The position numbers and the translations under genes were made by a program. 64,000 nt of DNA from Hypholoma sublateritium FD-334 SS-4 (taxonomy: Eukaryota; Basidiomycota; Agaricomycetes; Agaricales; Strophariaceae): NCBI GenBank assembly GCA_000827495.1, contig KN817526.1, forward strand, positions 62,001-126,000, written 5' to 3'. Positions 1 through 11,379 of this stretch are shown here, one piece after another; the stretch's first letter is position 1; each line of letters starts with the position of its first letter. The notes beneath the pieces were generated by a model. It saw nothing but the letters and a program-made list of their open reading frames with translations, made no database searches and was not told the DNA's origin.

Positions 1-191
1 GCCTTCAGATTGTCCATGTCCTTTCGTGTTGGCAGTTTGAAGTAAGAATACTTTTCGACAGATAGGCAGTAACCACCATCAGAGACGATGAGCCCGCATC
101 CAATGTTACCAGCGTTGCCATCGAAAAGCTTCGATAATATCTGTCTTGTAATCGTTGTGAAATCGAAAACAACTTGAACCCCTAATTGCAT
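1..191 (-). CDS. possible partial gene running off the left edge (unidentified)
   Basis: Read on the minus strand, positions 191 down to 1 form one open frame that starts at an ATG (MQLGVQVVFDF...) and reaches the window edge without a stop. The composition looks protein-like, with a Gly-rich stretch around GNAGNIGCGLIVSDGG followed by a charged KLPTRKDMDNL segment. I do not recognise the family. The frame stays open above 191 into the neighbouring gene, so the ATG is not certain and an intron acceptor could lie nearby. If real, it is divergently arranged with the eIF4E-like gene, about 75 bp between starts. It could also be a chance open frame. Confidence 0.3.
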   Translation of the reverse strand, partial: MQLGVQVVFDFTTITRQILSKLFDGNAGNIGCGLIVSDGGYCLSVEKYSYFKLPTRKDMDNLK

Positions 192-266
192 CGCGAGCCT
201 TACTGATAGATAAATGCAGTGATCATTGTTCTTGTTTGGCCCGAGGTTCCTCTTCCATTGACCACG

Positions 267-1748
267 ATGAGCGATAATACTGCAGAGGCCCCACCAACGA
301 TAACGGGCGTGCCATCGACTACGACGACGACTGCGGCGAAGAAAATAACTAGCACCCGGCTGCCCTCGCTTAATCAACTCGCCGCGCGGATTTCGAGCAA
401 TCAGGCCGCCGCAAATGGCGGAACCGCGCCTACTGTGCAACCTTCGGCGCCTCGTCCCCGTCTTGCTGCGTTTGCGCTGCGCACGGGCCCCGGATCGACG
501 ACGAGCGTGAACACCACGACGTCGAACACCGACTCGATGGCCGTGAACCCGTCGAGCACGCGCTCCGCCTCGCCCGCGATGAGCAGCGTCTCGAACGGGA
601 CCGCGGGCGGGGTCGCAGGCGGTGACCCGCTCACCGCAGAGGGGCTCGAGAAGCTTGCGCAGGAGACGGGTAGCGGTGCTGACGCTGCCGCGAAGGCACC
701 GCCCGTCGAGGCGCCGCGGAAGAAGGTCGGCTACAAGAACATTCCGAGTCTCGATGCGATTGCGGGGCGCCTCGCGAAGCAGCGCGCGAGCCAGCTGAGC
801 GTCGACGGGTCGACGATGCCACCCGAGCCCGAGATGATCGAGGATCCCAAGACGCCCGGCGTGCCGATGAAAGCGCCCGAGCACCCGCTGCAGTTCCCGT
901 GGACGATATACCACGACACAAAGGCAAAGTTCCCATTCACGCCCGCGACCGCGGCCACGGGACAGGGCTTCAACCAGCCGCCTCCGGGGATGACGTCCGC
1001 AGGTGTCGCTGCTGCCGCCGCTGCGACCGCCGCGGGCGAGCCACCGCACTCCGCCGCGCACCCACCCGAGAGCACGGAGTATGAGGCGGGGCTGACGATC
1101 ATCGGCGAGTTTGACACCGTCGAGGAATTCTGCCGCTACTTCAACTGGCTCAAGCCACCGTCGAACCTCGAGAAGAACAGCAACTACCACATCTTCAAGT
1201 CGGGGATCAAGCCGATGTGGGAGGACCCGGCGAACGCGGTGGGTGGCAAATGGGTGCTCACGATGAAGAACAACCCGACGCTGCTCGACCGCTGCTGGAG
1301 CTGGCTCGCGATGGCTCTGGTCGGAGAAGAGTTAGAAGAGAACGATGAGATCTGCGGCGCGGTCGTCAGCCTGCGGAGCAAGGTCGACCGCATCCAAGTT
1401 TGGACGCGCAGCAAAGACGATGTCGAGAAGCTCAACGGTATTGGCAAGCGGCTTGTCAAGCTGCTCGATGTCAGCGAGGCGGACAACATCGGCCTCGAGT
1501 TCCAGGTGCGTGCGCCCGCGCGCTGATCACCGTGCTCATAACGCTGACGTCATCTACAGTACAACAGCGACGACCGCCCGCCCCCCAACAAGTTCCTCTC
1601 AATCCAGTCGGCGCCTGCATCATCCTTCCGCTCCTCGTTCCAGGGCGCGCCGACCAGCGCGACGGCCACCGGGCCCTCCGGCGCTTTCGGGAGTTTCGGA
1701 ACGGGAATGGGCATCGGCGCATGGAAGGCCGGCGCTAAACACGCATGA
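267..1748 (+). CDS. eIF4E-like mRNA cap-binding protein (4E-HP-like), two exons
   Basis: Eukaryotic initiation factor 4E binds the 5' mRNA cap in the cytoplasm. The C-terminal half carries the family signature: HPLQFPWTIYHD, GEFDTVEEFCRYFNWL, GIKPMWEDPANAVGGKWVL, CGAVVSLRSKVDRIQVWT. Exons are 267-1505 and 1560-1748, with a 54-bp GTGCGT..CAG intron. The second exon (YNSDDRPPPNKF... to GAKHA) supplies the usual end and removes a false stop at 1524. I chose ATG 267 (MSDNTAEAPP, A at -3) over ATG 219. About 200 N-terminal residues are disordered, Ala/Thr/Ser/Pro-rich. An Ala-rich insert of about 45 residues follows WTIYHDTKAK. The first cap-stacking Trp is replaced by Tyr (STEYEAGL), as in 4E-HP, while the second (PMWED) is kept. 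The dorsal-surface Trp of VEDFW is Cys here. A repressor-type class is therefore more likely than the general factor, which is inference. Confidence 0.88.
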
Positions 1749-2918
1749 CCGCGCGTCGCAGGGCGTGCTGCTTTCTTGAATGTCGGTGATGACGCTGATG
1801 CCTTGGCCGGGCTGGCGTGTGGCTGCTATGAATGTCCGGGTTCGTGGAAGAGCAAATATTGGTGCGAAGTGTATGTGTTACTGTATTTCGTAGTGGGACA
1901 TGACGATATCCATGAATCAATTGGCGGTGCAGAACTGTCTGACGACTGTAGCGCTCCTACAACGTGAAGTACAGTACAAATCTAATTTCACGGAGAAACT
2001 CGATTGTAGTACAATGCATCCTAGAGCATCTAAGGGGAGTTTCACTGAAGTTTCCATGTTCGCAGAAGTCGGAGGAAAGAGCTGTGAGATTGTTGTGAGC
2101 AGTTGTGTGTGGGTGGCAAAGTTCGGCCGCCAGAAAACGCGGAGTTCGAAAGCCTCTGGTGGCTTTTTTAGTTCTCGAGGCTTTTGCACTTTCGTGATAG
2201 ATTTTATTCTCCTGTTTCCAGAAAATAAAGCATGCCGGCCAGTCTTTATATTGTTTTTTTTTGATTAAGTAGACTCGTGTAGTATGTACAACTTTTATTG
2301 CATTTCGTCTATTATAATCCAACCAGAAAAGCCCACCACGACACTGCAAGCAAATGGTACGTAAAGAAATGTTATAAGGAGGCTTAAGATATCGAGGCTC
2401 GGCGTGATTACGTGCATAATTGATACATGGGCAGAAGGACGTCGGCGCAAATTGGGCGGCCTGTACAGTATTAATCGGAACGCATAAGCGGCGGTACCGG
2501 AGTCAGAGTGTAAAGCGAAGACAGTGCTCTCCGCCGGAAGGACCGCGGACACACGAAATAGAAAATAAGGGAGCAGGGAAGAATGAAAAGATGGATTCCG
2601 GAGACTGCTGGGGTATTAAATGTGCACTATAATATGGCTTCCAAATCGCGAAGAGGCTGGCGGGCATGGGTATGGATAAGATTATGGAAAATTTGGCACG
2701 CATGGAAATGTGTTGATGGTGTAGTCGTAACAAATGTCGTAATAGAGGCGTATGTGTTGCTGGGAGCCGTCAAATATGGGATAAGAATACTGTCGTTCCG
2801 AGATGGTCGTCGAGACGAGAGCGGTCCACAGCGGGCGAGAGCGGCAGCATGGGATATGAGCGGCGGAATATGTGCAAATGGAAGGCGAGAAGCGGTGTGC
2901 GAAAGGTATAAAGTCAGG
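1749..2918. other. intergenic, 3' flanks of convergent genes
   Basis: This gap lies between the ends of the eIF4E-like gene and the low-complexity minus-strand gene. It is AT-rich, with no frame that looks conserved. Short open frames at 1900-2268 (+) and 1957-2349 (-) overlap each other and show no domain or splice logic, so I do not call them. Confidence 0.5.
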
Positions 2919-4871
2919 CTACGACCCCCACGCCGCCCCGAACCCCGTTCGCCGCTTGCCCAGGCTACTCCGCCCTGAGCCGAAGCGCAGCGCCGCCTCT
3001 AACTCATCGTCGTCTTCCGCGTGCCGCCCGCCGCGGCCTTTGCGCTGCCAGCCCGCGCCCCACTCCTGCGCCGCCTCGCCGTCAAGTTCGAGGTCGTCTG
3101 CCATGTGCGCGTCCTTTGCGCGGCGCGGATACACCTTCGGTGGTCCCCCGCTGACGATGTGTACGCCGCTGCGCCCTGCCTGCGCGGCGATCCCTGCCAG
3201 CGTCCCGTGTGCGCCGCCGCTCGGGCCCCCGCCATCCGCGGTGAGATGCCTGCGCAGGCTCTTTATCGAGTTCTGGCGTTTCGGCGGGACGAGCATGCGC
3301 GCGAGCGTGAGCTCGCCCTCGTCCTCGTCGTCCGAGCTGGGTGCAGTAGCGTCGAACGAGTCGCTGCCGGACTCGGCGTCACCGCCCCACGCACCGGAGC
3401 TGCGCTCACGGCGCACCGCGCGCGGGCGCGCCCAGATGTCGCCTTCCGTGTGCGTGCGGGCAAGGCTCGGAACACGGCTAGCGTCGCCCTTCTTGCGCTT
3501 CTCCCGCCCGCGCTCCCGTAGTTTCTCGCGCGCATCTTCCGCCGCGCCGCGTATGGGCGAACCCCGACGGCTACCAGGAGCACTGCGACATAGCACGCGT
3601 GTGTGCGATACCTCGCCCTCGCTGTGGCCCGCGCGCCCGCGCTCGATCTTCGAGAACAGCGGTGGCGGCGGAGCAAGGAAAGCGGCGCCGCTGCCACTGC
3701 TGCTGTAAGTCGTATTCGTCTGGTCGGACAGGCCGCTGCGCGCCGTCGTTGGCTGGCGCCGCCGCGATGACACCTGTGAAAGGGAACTCCTCGTAGGACG
3801 CAGAACCTGTACACGAGGCGCCTTGGACGACGCGGATCCCGATGCATGGCGGGGGTGGTCGGGCAGGGCAAATTTGGCCGGTCCCCCAATATGCGCTCCT
3901 GTGCCGCCGAATAACACTGCACGAGCGACGGACTCCAACCACGTCGGTGGTAGCGGGGGCTCGTCCTCGGTTTCGCCTTCGCCATTACCACGCTGCCCAA
4001 AATAATTTCCGGGCTCGCTGTCGTTCAGCTGGATCCGCGGCCGTGTAGATGACTGAACCGGCGTCGAATTCGGCCGCTCGGGCATCGTCTGCATGGACGA
4101 CATGTGCCGCAAATATGCACCCGCGCGCGAAGGCCGGGGAGAAACGATATTATTATTAACCGGCCGCGCGATCGAGTTTTGTGATGTCTGCTTCCGGATC
4201 TGGTGCGCGTGGCTGGCATCCCGGATGATCAAAGGTGGGAGGTACGATGGGTGGGTGATGGTGGGAGCAGGGCTATTGGAACGGGAAACTGAGTGACGTC
4301 CAGCGGTGTTGGGTGCTGAATCATTCAGACTTTCGATGGAGGACGTGATGTTCGTCGGCGTGGTAGCATCTAGCGAATCCAGACTGCTCTGGGTGGCATT
4401 TCGTTGAGCATACCGCTGGGCGAGGGGCGACAGCGGCGGCGAGTATTCCTGCGGCGACGTCGTGTACGCTGGTTCTGAACTCGACTGCAGGCTCACTTTG
4501 CTCGCGGTGGCACTGGGAATGAGACCCGCAAGAAAGCCGACAACGGCGTCCATGCCGTCCTTCATGCTTCGCCGCTTGTCATCTAGTCCGCCGTTGATGT
4601 CCCTGTGGGCCTCTGACCGCTCTGTCTCGGGGGTGAAAATCCGCGTCTCCTTGTACCCGGCCTCCTTTAGTAGATCCTCCAACGCCTCATACTTCTTTGA
4701 TGTCCCCCTTCGATGCAAAGGTACACGGCCGAGGTCAGCATAACGTGCCCGTCTACTTGTCCGCGTCGGCGTGGCGGGTTCTGGAGGAGAGCTCGAGGAA
4801 TTGGATGCCGAGTTCGAGGTGGATTCCGTCAATGATGGTGATGAATGTGGCGGTGACGCCGATGTGGGCAT
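2919..4871 (-). CDS. hypothetical Ser/Pro-rich low-complexity protein, 650 aa
   Basis: One long uninterrupted frame with strong coding bias and a good start context (A at -3) encodes 650 residues. I do not recognise a catalytic domain. Near the N-terminus a more ordered block (RYADLGRVPLHRRGTSKKYE then ALEDLLKEAGYKETRIF) is followed by a hydrophobic patch, VVGFLAGLIPSAT. The rest is Ser/Pro/Arg-rich with an acidic SSDDEDEGE stretch around residue 500, and an alternating acidic/basic C-terminus (AEDDDELEAALRFGSGRSS). Such composition suits an intrinsically disordered regulatory or scaffold protein, but that is inference. An upstream non-coding or short exon cannot be excluded. Several antisense frames here are GC-rich shadows. 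Confidence 0.72.
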   Translation of the reverse strand: MPTSASPPHSSPSLTESTSNSASNSSSSPPEPATPTRTSRRARYADLGRVPLHRRGTSKKYEALEDLLKEAGYKETRIFTPETERSEAHRDINGGLDDKRRSMKDGMDAVVGFLAGLIPSATASKVSLQSSSEPAYTTSPQEYSPPLSPLAQRYAQRNATQSSLDSLDATTPTNITSSIESLNDSAPNTAGRHSVSRSNSPAPTITHPSYLPPLIIRDASHAHQIRKQTSQNSIARPVNNNIVSPRPSRAGAYLRHMSSMQTMPERPNSTPVQSSTRPRIQLNDSEPGNYFGQRGNGEGETEDEPPLPPTWLESVARAVLFGGTGAHIGGPAKFALPDHPRHASGSASSKAPRVQVLRPTRSSLSQVSSRRRQPTTARSGLSDQTNTTYSSSGSGAAFLAPPPPLFSKIERGRAGHSEGEVSHTRVLCRSAPGSRRGSPIRGAAEDAREKLRERGREKRKKGDASRVPSLARTHTEGDIWARPRAVRRERSSGAWGGDAESGSDSFDATAPSSDDEDEGELTLARMLVPPKRQNSIKSLRRHLTADGGGPSGGAHGTLAGIAAQAGRSGVHIVSGGPPKVYPRRAKDAHMADDLELDGEAAQEWGAGWQRKGRGGRHAEDDDELEAALRFGSGRSSLGKRRTGFGAAWGS

Positions 4872-5802
4872 TATGTCGCTTGTCTACCCATGCTTGTTTA
4901 GTTTTAGTCAGTCAGACAGTGCTGGACTCTCACCTTTTGATACAGCTCGCTATCCCGAATATTCCTCCTCCCAATGTCTCCTTGCGAATTCGAGTAACGC
5001 CTAGACATGGTGGTGGCTCTTCAGCACTTCCCCGTTGCTGTGGTTGATCTAGAGCAGGAAAGACCGTGACGGTCCCCTAAAGCAACTTTTCCGATAATCG
5101 ACGGGCCCCAGCCCGAGGTGTAGGTTAGGATGGTGCAAATGAGTAAATTGGGGATGAGAGCTCAGAAGACAGGAGGAAACTGTCGTTTCGGATGTCACTT
5201 GCCTGCTCCCACGTGTTGTTGCTGACCAATAATTACCAAGTACATATTACCTGATTTGGCTTCCTTCCGGCGGTTGCCGGTGAAAACTCACCAACTTTGC
5301 TCAAACCCTGCTTCAACTTGCCCGCGGCCGATGTGGTGATAATCAATTTCTTCGCGTAATAGAGTTTTTGTGCATGATACATACCTATGGCTCCAAAATT
5401 TGGATCCAGAGAGCCTCCGAGTCATAGTAGGAAAATCGAAGGCAGGAAAAGAAATTCGGCGAATTTTGACAATGGCGACCGTCAGCCATCGGCAGATACA
5501 AGGTAAATGTTTCATGGGGTACACAGCGGATTTTAAATCTAACCGAATATGTATTCGTACCTGGCCTCCACAATCCAGAATATTTTCCAGAAAATACTAC
5601 AACACTTCGAGATATTGATCCTTTTGATTCGCATTGATAATTGATAATACTTATTTCCGAGTCCAGACTCCAGTGCGCGTTCCAGTCAAGACAGTGGGGT
5701 AATGTTGGGTTAATGCTTTGTATCCGTTCAGTAGGATGACGGGTGTTTGAGTAAGGTCTTCCGCACGAAGAGCATGATCAGCGCACAAGACATTAGATGA
5801 GG
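4872..5802. other. intergenic region, nothing recognised
   Basis: This is the upstream region of the 650-residue protein and the downstream region of the dehydrogenase. It is AT-rich after 5200. Two opposite 60-80-residue frames around 5288-5618 overlap and have no recognisable motif. Confidence 0.5.
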
Positions 5803-7101
5803 TCATGGAATATAGCTCACCCCGCCGTCAATTAACACCGTTTCCCCATTGACAAAACGGTTTGACACTAGGAAAAGCACCAAGGCGCCCATGTCGTACC
5901 GCGTTCCGCCAGTGCTGTTTGCAGGCACCTCAAACCCGTATTTCTTCTCGGGCGCAATAGTCGACACGCCTTTGTCGTCCATGTTTCCCGGGTTAGACAT
6001 CTGGCTCACGTTATAGTACTGAGATCTACCGTGTTCAAAAAATAGAATGATACCTCTGTTGGAAAAAGTCCTATTCGTGTATCAAATGGTTAGCATGCCA
6101 TTTTCCAAGATAACGAATGCTCAGAACCTGGCGCGATTCCGTTGACTCTAATACCAAGTGGAAGAAGCTCGTGCGCCAAAGACGATGTAGCATGTCCTAT
6201 GGCACTCTTCGAAAATGTGTACGGGTATGTGAATCCGCTAGTCGCTGCGTCCTGTCAAAAATGCCATGTATTCGCCGACCAGCCAAGATCAGCACTTATT
6301 TAGGCTCGCCGAAAGATAAGTATCACCTTCGTCCATCCGTTCATGCTGCTCGTCATGATCACCTGTGGAGCAAAACGCTTTCCGCCAGGGCTCGTTTTCC
6401 ACTTTTCCAGAAGCGGAAGGAACGCAAAGGTCAGCCAGTACGGCCCGACAGCGTTCGTCTCGTACACGTCTGTGAACATTTCCTCCGACACGGGGTCAAA
6501 TAGCGCTTTGACAAATGCATCTGCGGTGGGCGGAGACGCTTCGGAGAAGCCACCCGGGCGTTCGAAGCGGCCTTTTGTTATGCCGGCGTTGTTGAACACG
6601 ACGGTCAGGCCGAGCGGCTCGCGCGCCCCGATGAGGGCAGCGAGACGAGTCGCTTCGGTCTGGAAATTTTGACAATCCAAATGTCAACAAGAAAGTCACA
6701 GCACATTATTTATGTCACCATACCCACCTTGCGTCGTACATCCCCTTCCACTCCGTGCATGCTCCCCATCCCGGGTTTCGCACCGTCGTTATATATTTTT
6801 GCGATTCTATAAATAGAACGAGACGGGTCAGTTATCTAGGCGGCGACTGGAGCAGTCCATACCGCTCCAATTCCTTCTGTTCCGGCCCAACGATGTACAC
6901 CTTCGCACCGTTAGACACAAGCGTCGATGCTATCATCAGGCCGATCCCCTGTACTCCATACAATTTAGAAAATATCGCCAGTGAACCCGAGGCCGCGAGT
7001 ATACAAACCGTGCCACCGCCCGTGACCACCGCTACTACTCCCTTCAAATCAAACATTCTCGCAGCGGCGAGCCCTTCCAAGATCTCCGCAGTGTTCGACA
7101 T
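5803..7101 (-). CDS. short-chain dehydrogenase/reductase (SDR), seven exons
   Basis: This is an NAD(P)H-dependent oxidoreductase of the classical SDR fold. Splicing gives about 315 residues from exons 7101-7009, 6948-6863, 6806-6728, 6659-6327, 6251-6128, 6070-6054 and 6018-5803. Frames join without stops. The nucleotide-binding motif TGGGTGIG is assembled across intron 1. FNNAGITK gives the NAG motif, MTSSMNGW holds the catalytic Ser, and YTFSKSA gives the YxxxK pair. RVNGIAPGLFPTE spans the 17-nt micro-exon, and the C-terminus (NRFVNGETVLIDGGV) is typical. The start MSNTAEILEG was chosen over an upstream Met at 7188, whose extension is unlike SDRs. A TATA-like TTTATAAAG lies about 100 bp upstream. 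The substrate cannot be told. The gene is intact and stands alone. Confidence 0.9.
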
Positions 7102-8257
7102 AGAGCTTGAGTATTGACGATCAACTAGGCTTTGTCTGTATGGTTTGAGAAATAAAAGAAGCCTGGGGAAGGAATGGAGTGCACGCAAAGTGCACGCTTT
7201 ATAAATCGACCTATAATTGGTCTATGGCCTGGGCCATCCCTCATGACTACGGCATGACGTGATGCCGCTACTCACTCTCGAATAGTATTATGCTGATTCC
7301 CCCAATTCTCGTGCAAATCCTGGAATATGTAGATACGAAGGGATTAAAAAATACGCAAGGTATCAGAGCGTGTCAATCGCCACATTCGAAGTAAGTATCA
7401 TGAATATATATTATGAATACCGCCCTTACATTAGTTCTCATACCCTAGCTTTGTCAGATACTTCAACTACGTGCATGTTTGAAAAACCTTCCACTGTAGC
7501 ACCCATTTTGGCACCGTGACCGAAGCATTGTCGGAAGGCAATTTTAGGACGCTCTAAGTACTGCTAACCGGTCAAGGTCAATGGACAGAAAGCGTTCGAG
7601 GAATTATATGATGCTACAAGTAGTCAGTGACCAATCAAAATACACGATAATTCGCTGGATGAGTTTGTCGGAAAATAAGCACGCACTTTGATCCCACATA
7701 AAGGTAAGGAGAGCTGAAAGCTGAATGGACACGTCTGCCGGATCAACTACGTCTCAGAGCGTCCAGATTTCTTGTCGAACGTAAAGTGATCATTAATTGT
7801 CTGATTTTATAAGTACGCTTCTTGGAAAGCAAATGTGCAACTCAACGTCCTCCGCGGGACAGCGTCTTTTCCTGAGAAAAATAAGGGAAGGGGGGATTGC
7901 TAAAGAACGGACACGTCATGCAAACGAGGCGCGTCGCATGGCGTCTGCGCCGACAGGAAGGCACGGCGTGACATAGAAACAGGCATGGTAGTATATATGT
8001 CGGACATTCTAAACTGCAAGAGTAAAATGTGCCTTGAAAAAGGCCGACCGGGCTAAACGCAAATGTTGTCTCTGGTTCGAAGTCCGTCGTGTTTCTAAGA
8101 CAGTGTATCAAGTACTAAAAACATTACAAGAATTCGAAGCGGTGGTGGAGAGTGTAAATCAGGCACATCGAAATTTGTTTATAGCTATTTGACAGGTATA
8201 TCAGTCCGACGTCTGGCAATGCTCATGCGAGCTTCGAAGTGATGATCAATTCCTCCC
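7102..8257. other. intergenic, decayed sequence
   Basis: This stretch holds the promoter of the SDR gene (direct repeats GTGCACGC around 7161-7180 and a TATA-like site near 7200), an F-box-like exon fragment listed separately, and 3' flank of the left small-protein copy. No intact gene was found. Confidence 0.5.
7290..7394 (+). pseudogene. F-box-like first-exon fragment
   Basis: An ATG-started frame reads MLIPPILVQILEYVDTKGLK, close to the opening helix of fungal F-box domains (LPxEIxxxILEYVD). It runs to an excellent donor (GTAAGTAT at 7391), but no convincing continuation follows: the downstream sequence is AT-rich with stops in all frames. F-box genes are abundant in this window, so a decayed copy is plausible. 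The match is short and could be chance. Confidence 0.3.
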
Positions 8258-8538
8258 TCATTGGAAGTAGCGGGATAAATTGACAGTCTGACCCTCCTGG
8301 GTGGGTGTGAAGCTGCAGAGTTCATTTAGTAATTAGTGACAGAGAGCATTGGTAAGGCATACTTTGTCCTCTGAACATTACGCCCCTGCGTCAACTTGAT
8401 ATTAAAAATCGTGTTGATTTCAAGCTGGACGGTCTTCAATTCAGCCGACATGATGTACTCGTCGAAGTTGGCGGTAGGAATTTCGACTCGAATAATCTGG
8501 TCCGAGGTGTTGGAGAGTGTAACAGCGATTCTCATCAT
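8258..8538 (-). CDS. 76-residue orphan protein, copy A
   Basis: Two exons, 8538-8363 and 8312-8258, with a 50-bp intron (GTATGC..CTGCAG, possible branch site ACTAAAT). The product starts MMRIAVTLSNTSDQII, continues with TANFDEYIMSAELKTVQ and KLTQGRNVQRT, and after the splice ends NFTPTQEGQTVNLSRYFQ. I do not recognise the family. There is no signal peptide, membrane span or Cys; alternating polar and hydrophobic residues suggest a small beta-rich fold (inference). The splice is supported by copy C at 13022, where the same junction gives the same protein although the intron sequence has drifted. The two products differ at 8 of 76 positions by hand count. Reading through the intron gives a spurious 70-residue end. 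Confidence 0.75.
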
Positions 8539-8602
8539 TGTGTCGTGTGTAGTGGTGGAAGGCAGGAGTTGGGCTGGATGTATCTATCGGCGTGGCCCGC
8601 AG

Positions 8603-8610
8603 ATTTTATA
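8603..8610 (-). promoter_or_regulatory. TATA box of copy A
   Basis: TATAAAAT lies about 70 bp upstream of the ATG at 8538. The block CTATAAAATCTG is shared with the two other copies of the unit. Confidence 0.6.
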
Positions 8611-8779
8611 GCACCAGACGGTAGACAATTCAAAATTCATCGCCACCAATCATTCTCTTACATCAATAAAGAGCTGCAACGGATCCCTCATGGCGTCAAT
8701 AAGAAATCCCGGAGATTAAATTTGAATGTCATCTAAGTTTGAATATTACCTTCCACTCGTGATACTACCGCCTGACTGC

Positions 8780-8890
8780 GTTTAGGCGCTCGTTGTCTAT
8801 TTTTAGGTGTTGTATCATTTGGTCATCAGATAGCGCAGATATCTGTGCGTCGTCCTTCCAAGGTTGGCAGCCGATGAGAAGATGAGCGCT
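8780..8890 (-). pseudogene. companion gene fragment, copy A
   Basis: On the minus strand this reads LIGCQPWKDDAQISALSDDQ then IDNERLNAV, followed by an in-frame TAG. It matches the right-arm sequence at 12616-12770 at protein level, apart from the stop and a 2-nt length difference upstream. I do not recognise the family; it looks like a piece of a larger gene carried with the unit. Confidence 0.4.
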
Positions 8891-8891
8891 T

Positions 8892-9248
8892 ATGATAGGC
8901 TATATCACGCATCTTTCTTCTAAAAGTCAATATTTGTCACCGGCATACAAAACTACCGGTTATGATATTCATGTGGGCATTGAGTTGCTTCTAGTAGTAC
9001 CTAACAGAAAGGCACAGCAATCCGATATCATACCGAGCTCTATGTGTGACCAGGGAATTCCAACAGATACAGATCTGCTTGGAATTTCCGAGCCTACCCC
9101 GCTCTATTTACTCTTTACCTCCTTGCCTCAATTTACTGAATCTTGGAGCATAGCACCAAGAGATACCTTCAATATAACCAAGGACAACATGGGGACAGAA
9201 AAAGCAAAGAAGAACGTAACCAGTATCCTAGATAAACTTGAAAGCTGA
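8892..9248 (+). other. open frame of uncertain status in the left arm
   Basis: A 118-residue frame beginning MIGYITHLSSKSQYLS. Its first 46 residues have a counterpart on the minus strand of the right arm (12604-12419), also open, but most differences between the two change the residue. It may be a chance open frame antisense to the companion fragment. No function is visible. Confidence 0.25.
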
Positions 9249-9249
9249 A

Positions 9250-11379
9250 GTAAATAGTTGTCACCGGAATACCGGATTCTCCGTACGATATCTTTGCGAC
9301 CGTGGCAACTCAACCTCGCTCAAATCTGTCGGGGGCTATCATGTTCCTTGACATCTATTAGCATATGAATACTATTTCTCGTGAAAATTTGATGTCAGAT
9401 CAGTTATGCCACTCCGGGAAGGGTACTACGTCGTCTGACCACTTCACAGCGCCCATTTCCATCTGTGGCGATCTCGTCAATTGATTCATGAGATAACACA
9501 GTCGTCCATATATTTCTTCTCGTGCCGCCAAGAGTTCTACTGAAGGAGGAACTGAGCGTGGTCCCCCTGATGATCTTCTTTTACAAATATTTGTCCCGGA
9601 ACGCAAGATTACTTACCGAATACTACTTACTTAGTACGATATACATGTAGCCATTGAAATGCTATCTCACTCTCGCACGCTGACACAAACGTCCTGCTAG
9701 CGGAGATCTCGCAAGTGTGCTCATTTCCCAAAATGTTCCCTCGCCCATACCATACTAATTCACAGCATATGTCATCCAAATATCCTAGAGATATCGGAGC
9801 GCTCAGGTATAACAAACGCGGACGGAAACTGTTCGATTCGGCATTTCCCTTCTCTCGGATGACCGTATTTGTACTGATTGGCAGTTTCGCAGAGACCTGC
9901 CAGCCTATTTTTTATTTTTTATTTGGATACAACCGAAAACCAAAACAAATATATCGCAGTGTCAACAATTCAGTGTCAGGACGCATGCTAGTGCTTATGC
10001 GCTTTAAGGCCTCCTATGTAGACGAGGACAAAATTGATTGCGGGTGCACGAGGCGTGTGAAAGTTGATTCATACCACATTTGGTGCATTTTTGTATTTTT
10101 GGCAACTCATCTTTTGCGCCCAACCACGCAGCTACGACGCTGTGTGGCCGCCGCTCGCTCTCTTCCCCTATGATTTGCCTACACCCACAAACGACGCGAC
10201 GCGCTCACGGACGAAGCCACGACGCTCGTGCGTGGCTGCCCAGCGGTACTTCCGCTATTCGCCGGACGCAGCCACGACGTCCGCGAGAGCTGTGCTGCCT
10301 GGCCGCCGTTCCCTGCCCTGCTACCCGCCTGCACCCACCTGCACCCACGAACGAACGCTACCCGCACTTACCATTTTACACGCCTGCCACGAATCTGCGT
10401 TGTGTCTAGAACCTGATGCTCGTATTGATGCTACCCGCCTCGTTTCTGATACTCGCTGCCGCGGGAATCTCAAGTCGTGGGGCGCGAAAGGACGGACTGT
10501 CTGTTCAGCACTTACTGGGCCGCTACGAATCTACGAATCGTCACCCGGTACCTATCACTAAAATTACGATGCCCGCGAAGAAAATACCAGCGACGCCCGC
10601 ACGAGCAGCGAACTGTCCAATTGAAATATTGACAGTGTCGCTCGCCGAATACAGGGACCTAACACCGCGGCCAGTCTTCGCCGCTCCACTTCTCCAGGAT
10701 CTAAGTACACCGACCCCGCTTCTGCTTGAGCTGTGATGCTCGCGTAAGGCTGTCCCAAGCCTGGCACGCAACAGGTTCTATCCGGAACCTACATCCACAC
10801 AGGAATGTGCTCTGACGGCTCTCGCCGTCGAAGTCTTCACCGTCGATGCTCCATTTGACTTCCCCGCCCCGCCGTGCACCACCGTCTCCCCCTTCGCGGA
10901 TCACGGCGTTCTTATAGATCATCACGGTCTATATCGTCGCTGCCGTCGATCGTCGACGCCATGCAGCCCGATGTAAATCCCCAATCTTTTTGAGCAATCA
11001 AGGTCTGTGTCTTCCTCTACTTCCCGCGTGCCATGGATATTGCTGATGCCCTTCTCATTGGCAGAAATTCGAGCAGCAAGTGAGTACATCAGGGCCGGCC
11101 GACTTGTGGCAGTTACGAGGATTTATCTGAAATCGATCGGGAGGTGGACCGACGATCTCTGTTGTGATACGCCTTGCGTTTCTGTCGCACCTTGCTTTCC
11201 GTGCCCCCTACCCCTCTACTGGTAACTGCTGTACGTTTATTCCTATCATTTTCAAAACAAATTATATTTGAGATGATGATTTTATGCAAGTTTCATGGAA
11301 AACAAAGGTACCAGTTTGAGTTTACTATGATCACTATTTTCATACAATCCCCAGCAAATCTCCGACATATATTATCATC
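9250..11379. other. spacer of the inverted duplication; C-rich low-complexity patch
   Basis: No gene recognised. Between about 10130 and 10540 the plus strand carries imperfect, C-rich repeats (CCACGACG/ACGACGC and CTGCACCCAC types) that open several overlapping frames in more than one register. That pattern suggests low-complexity sequence rather than coding. Confidence 0.45.

Larger units (their letters stand above)
8040..9165 (-). repeat. left arm of a large inverted duplication (unit copy A)
   Basis: Read on the minus strand, this segment aligns by eye with 12400-13490 on the plus strand. It covers a companion fragment region, the promoter with TATA box, the small gene, its 50-bp intron and about 180 bp of 3' flank. 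Coding exon 1 is about 93% identical; the intron is about 82% identical. The right arm lacks about 60 bp present near 9030-9085 here. Confidence 0.8.

Noticed and set aside
2872..3708. Long antisense frames opposite the 650-residue protein
   Set aside because: GC-rich shadows with Arg/Ala/Ser composition and no plausible structure.
10064..10561. 165-residue and overlapping frames in the C-rich patch
   Set aside because: Three frames are open at once over imperfect repeats, with no codon bias or motif.
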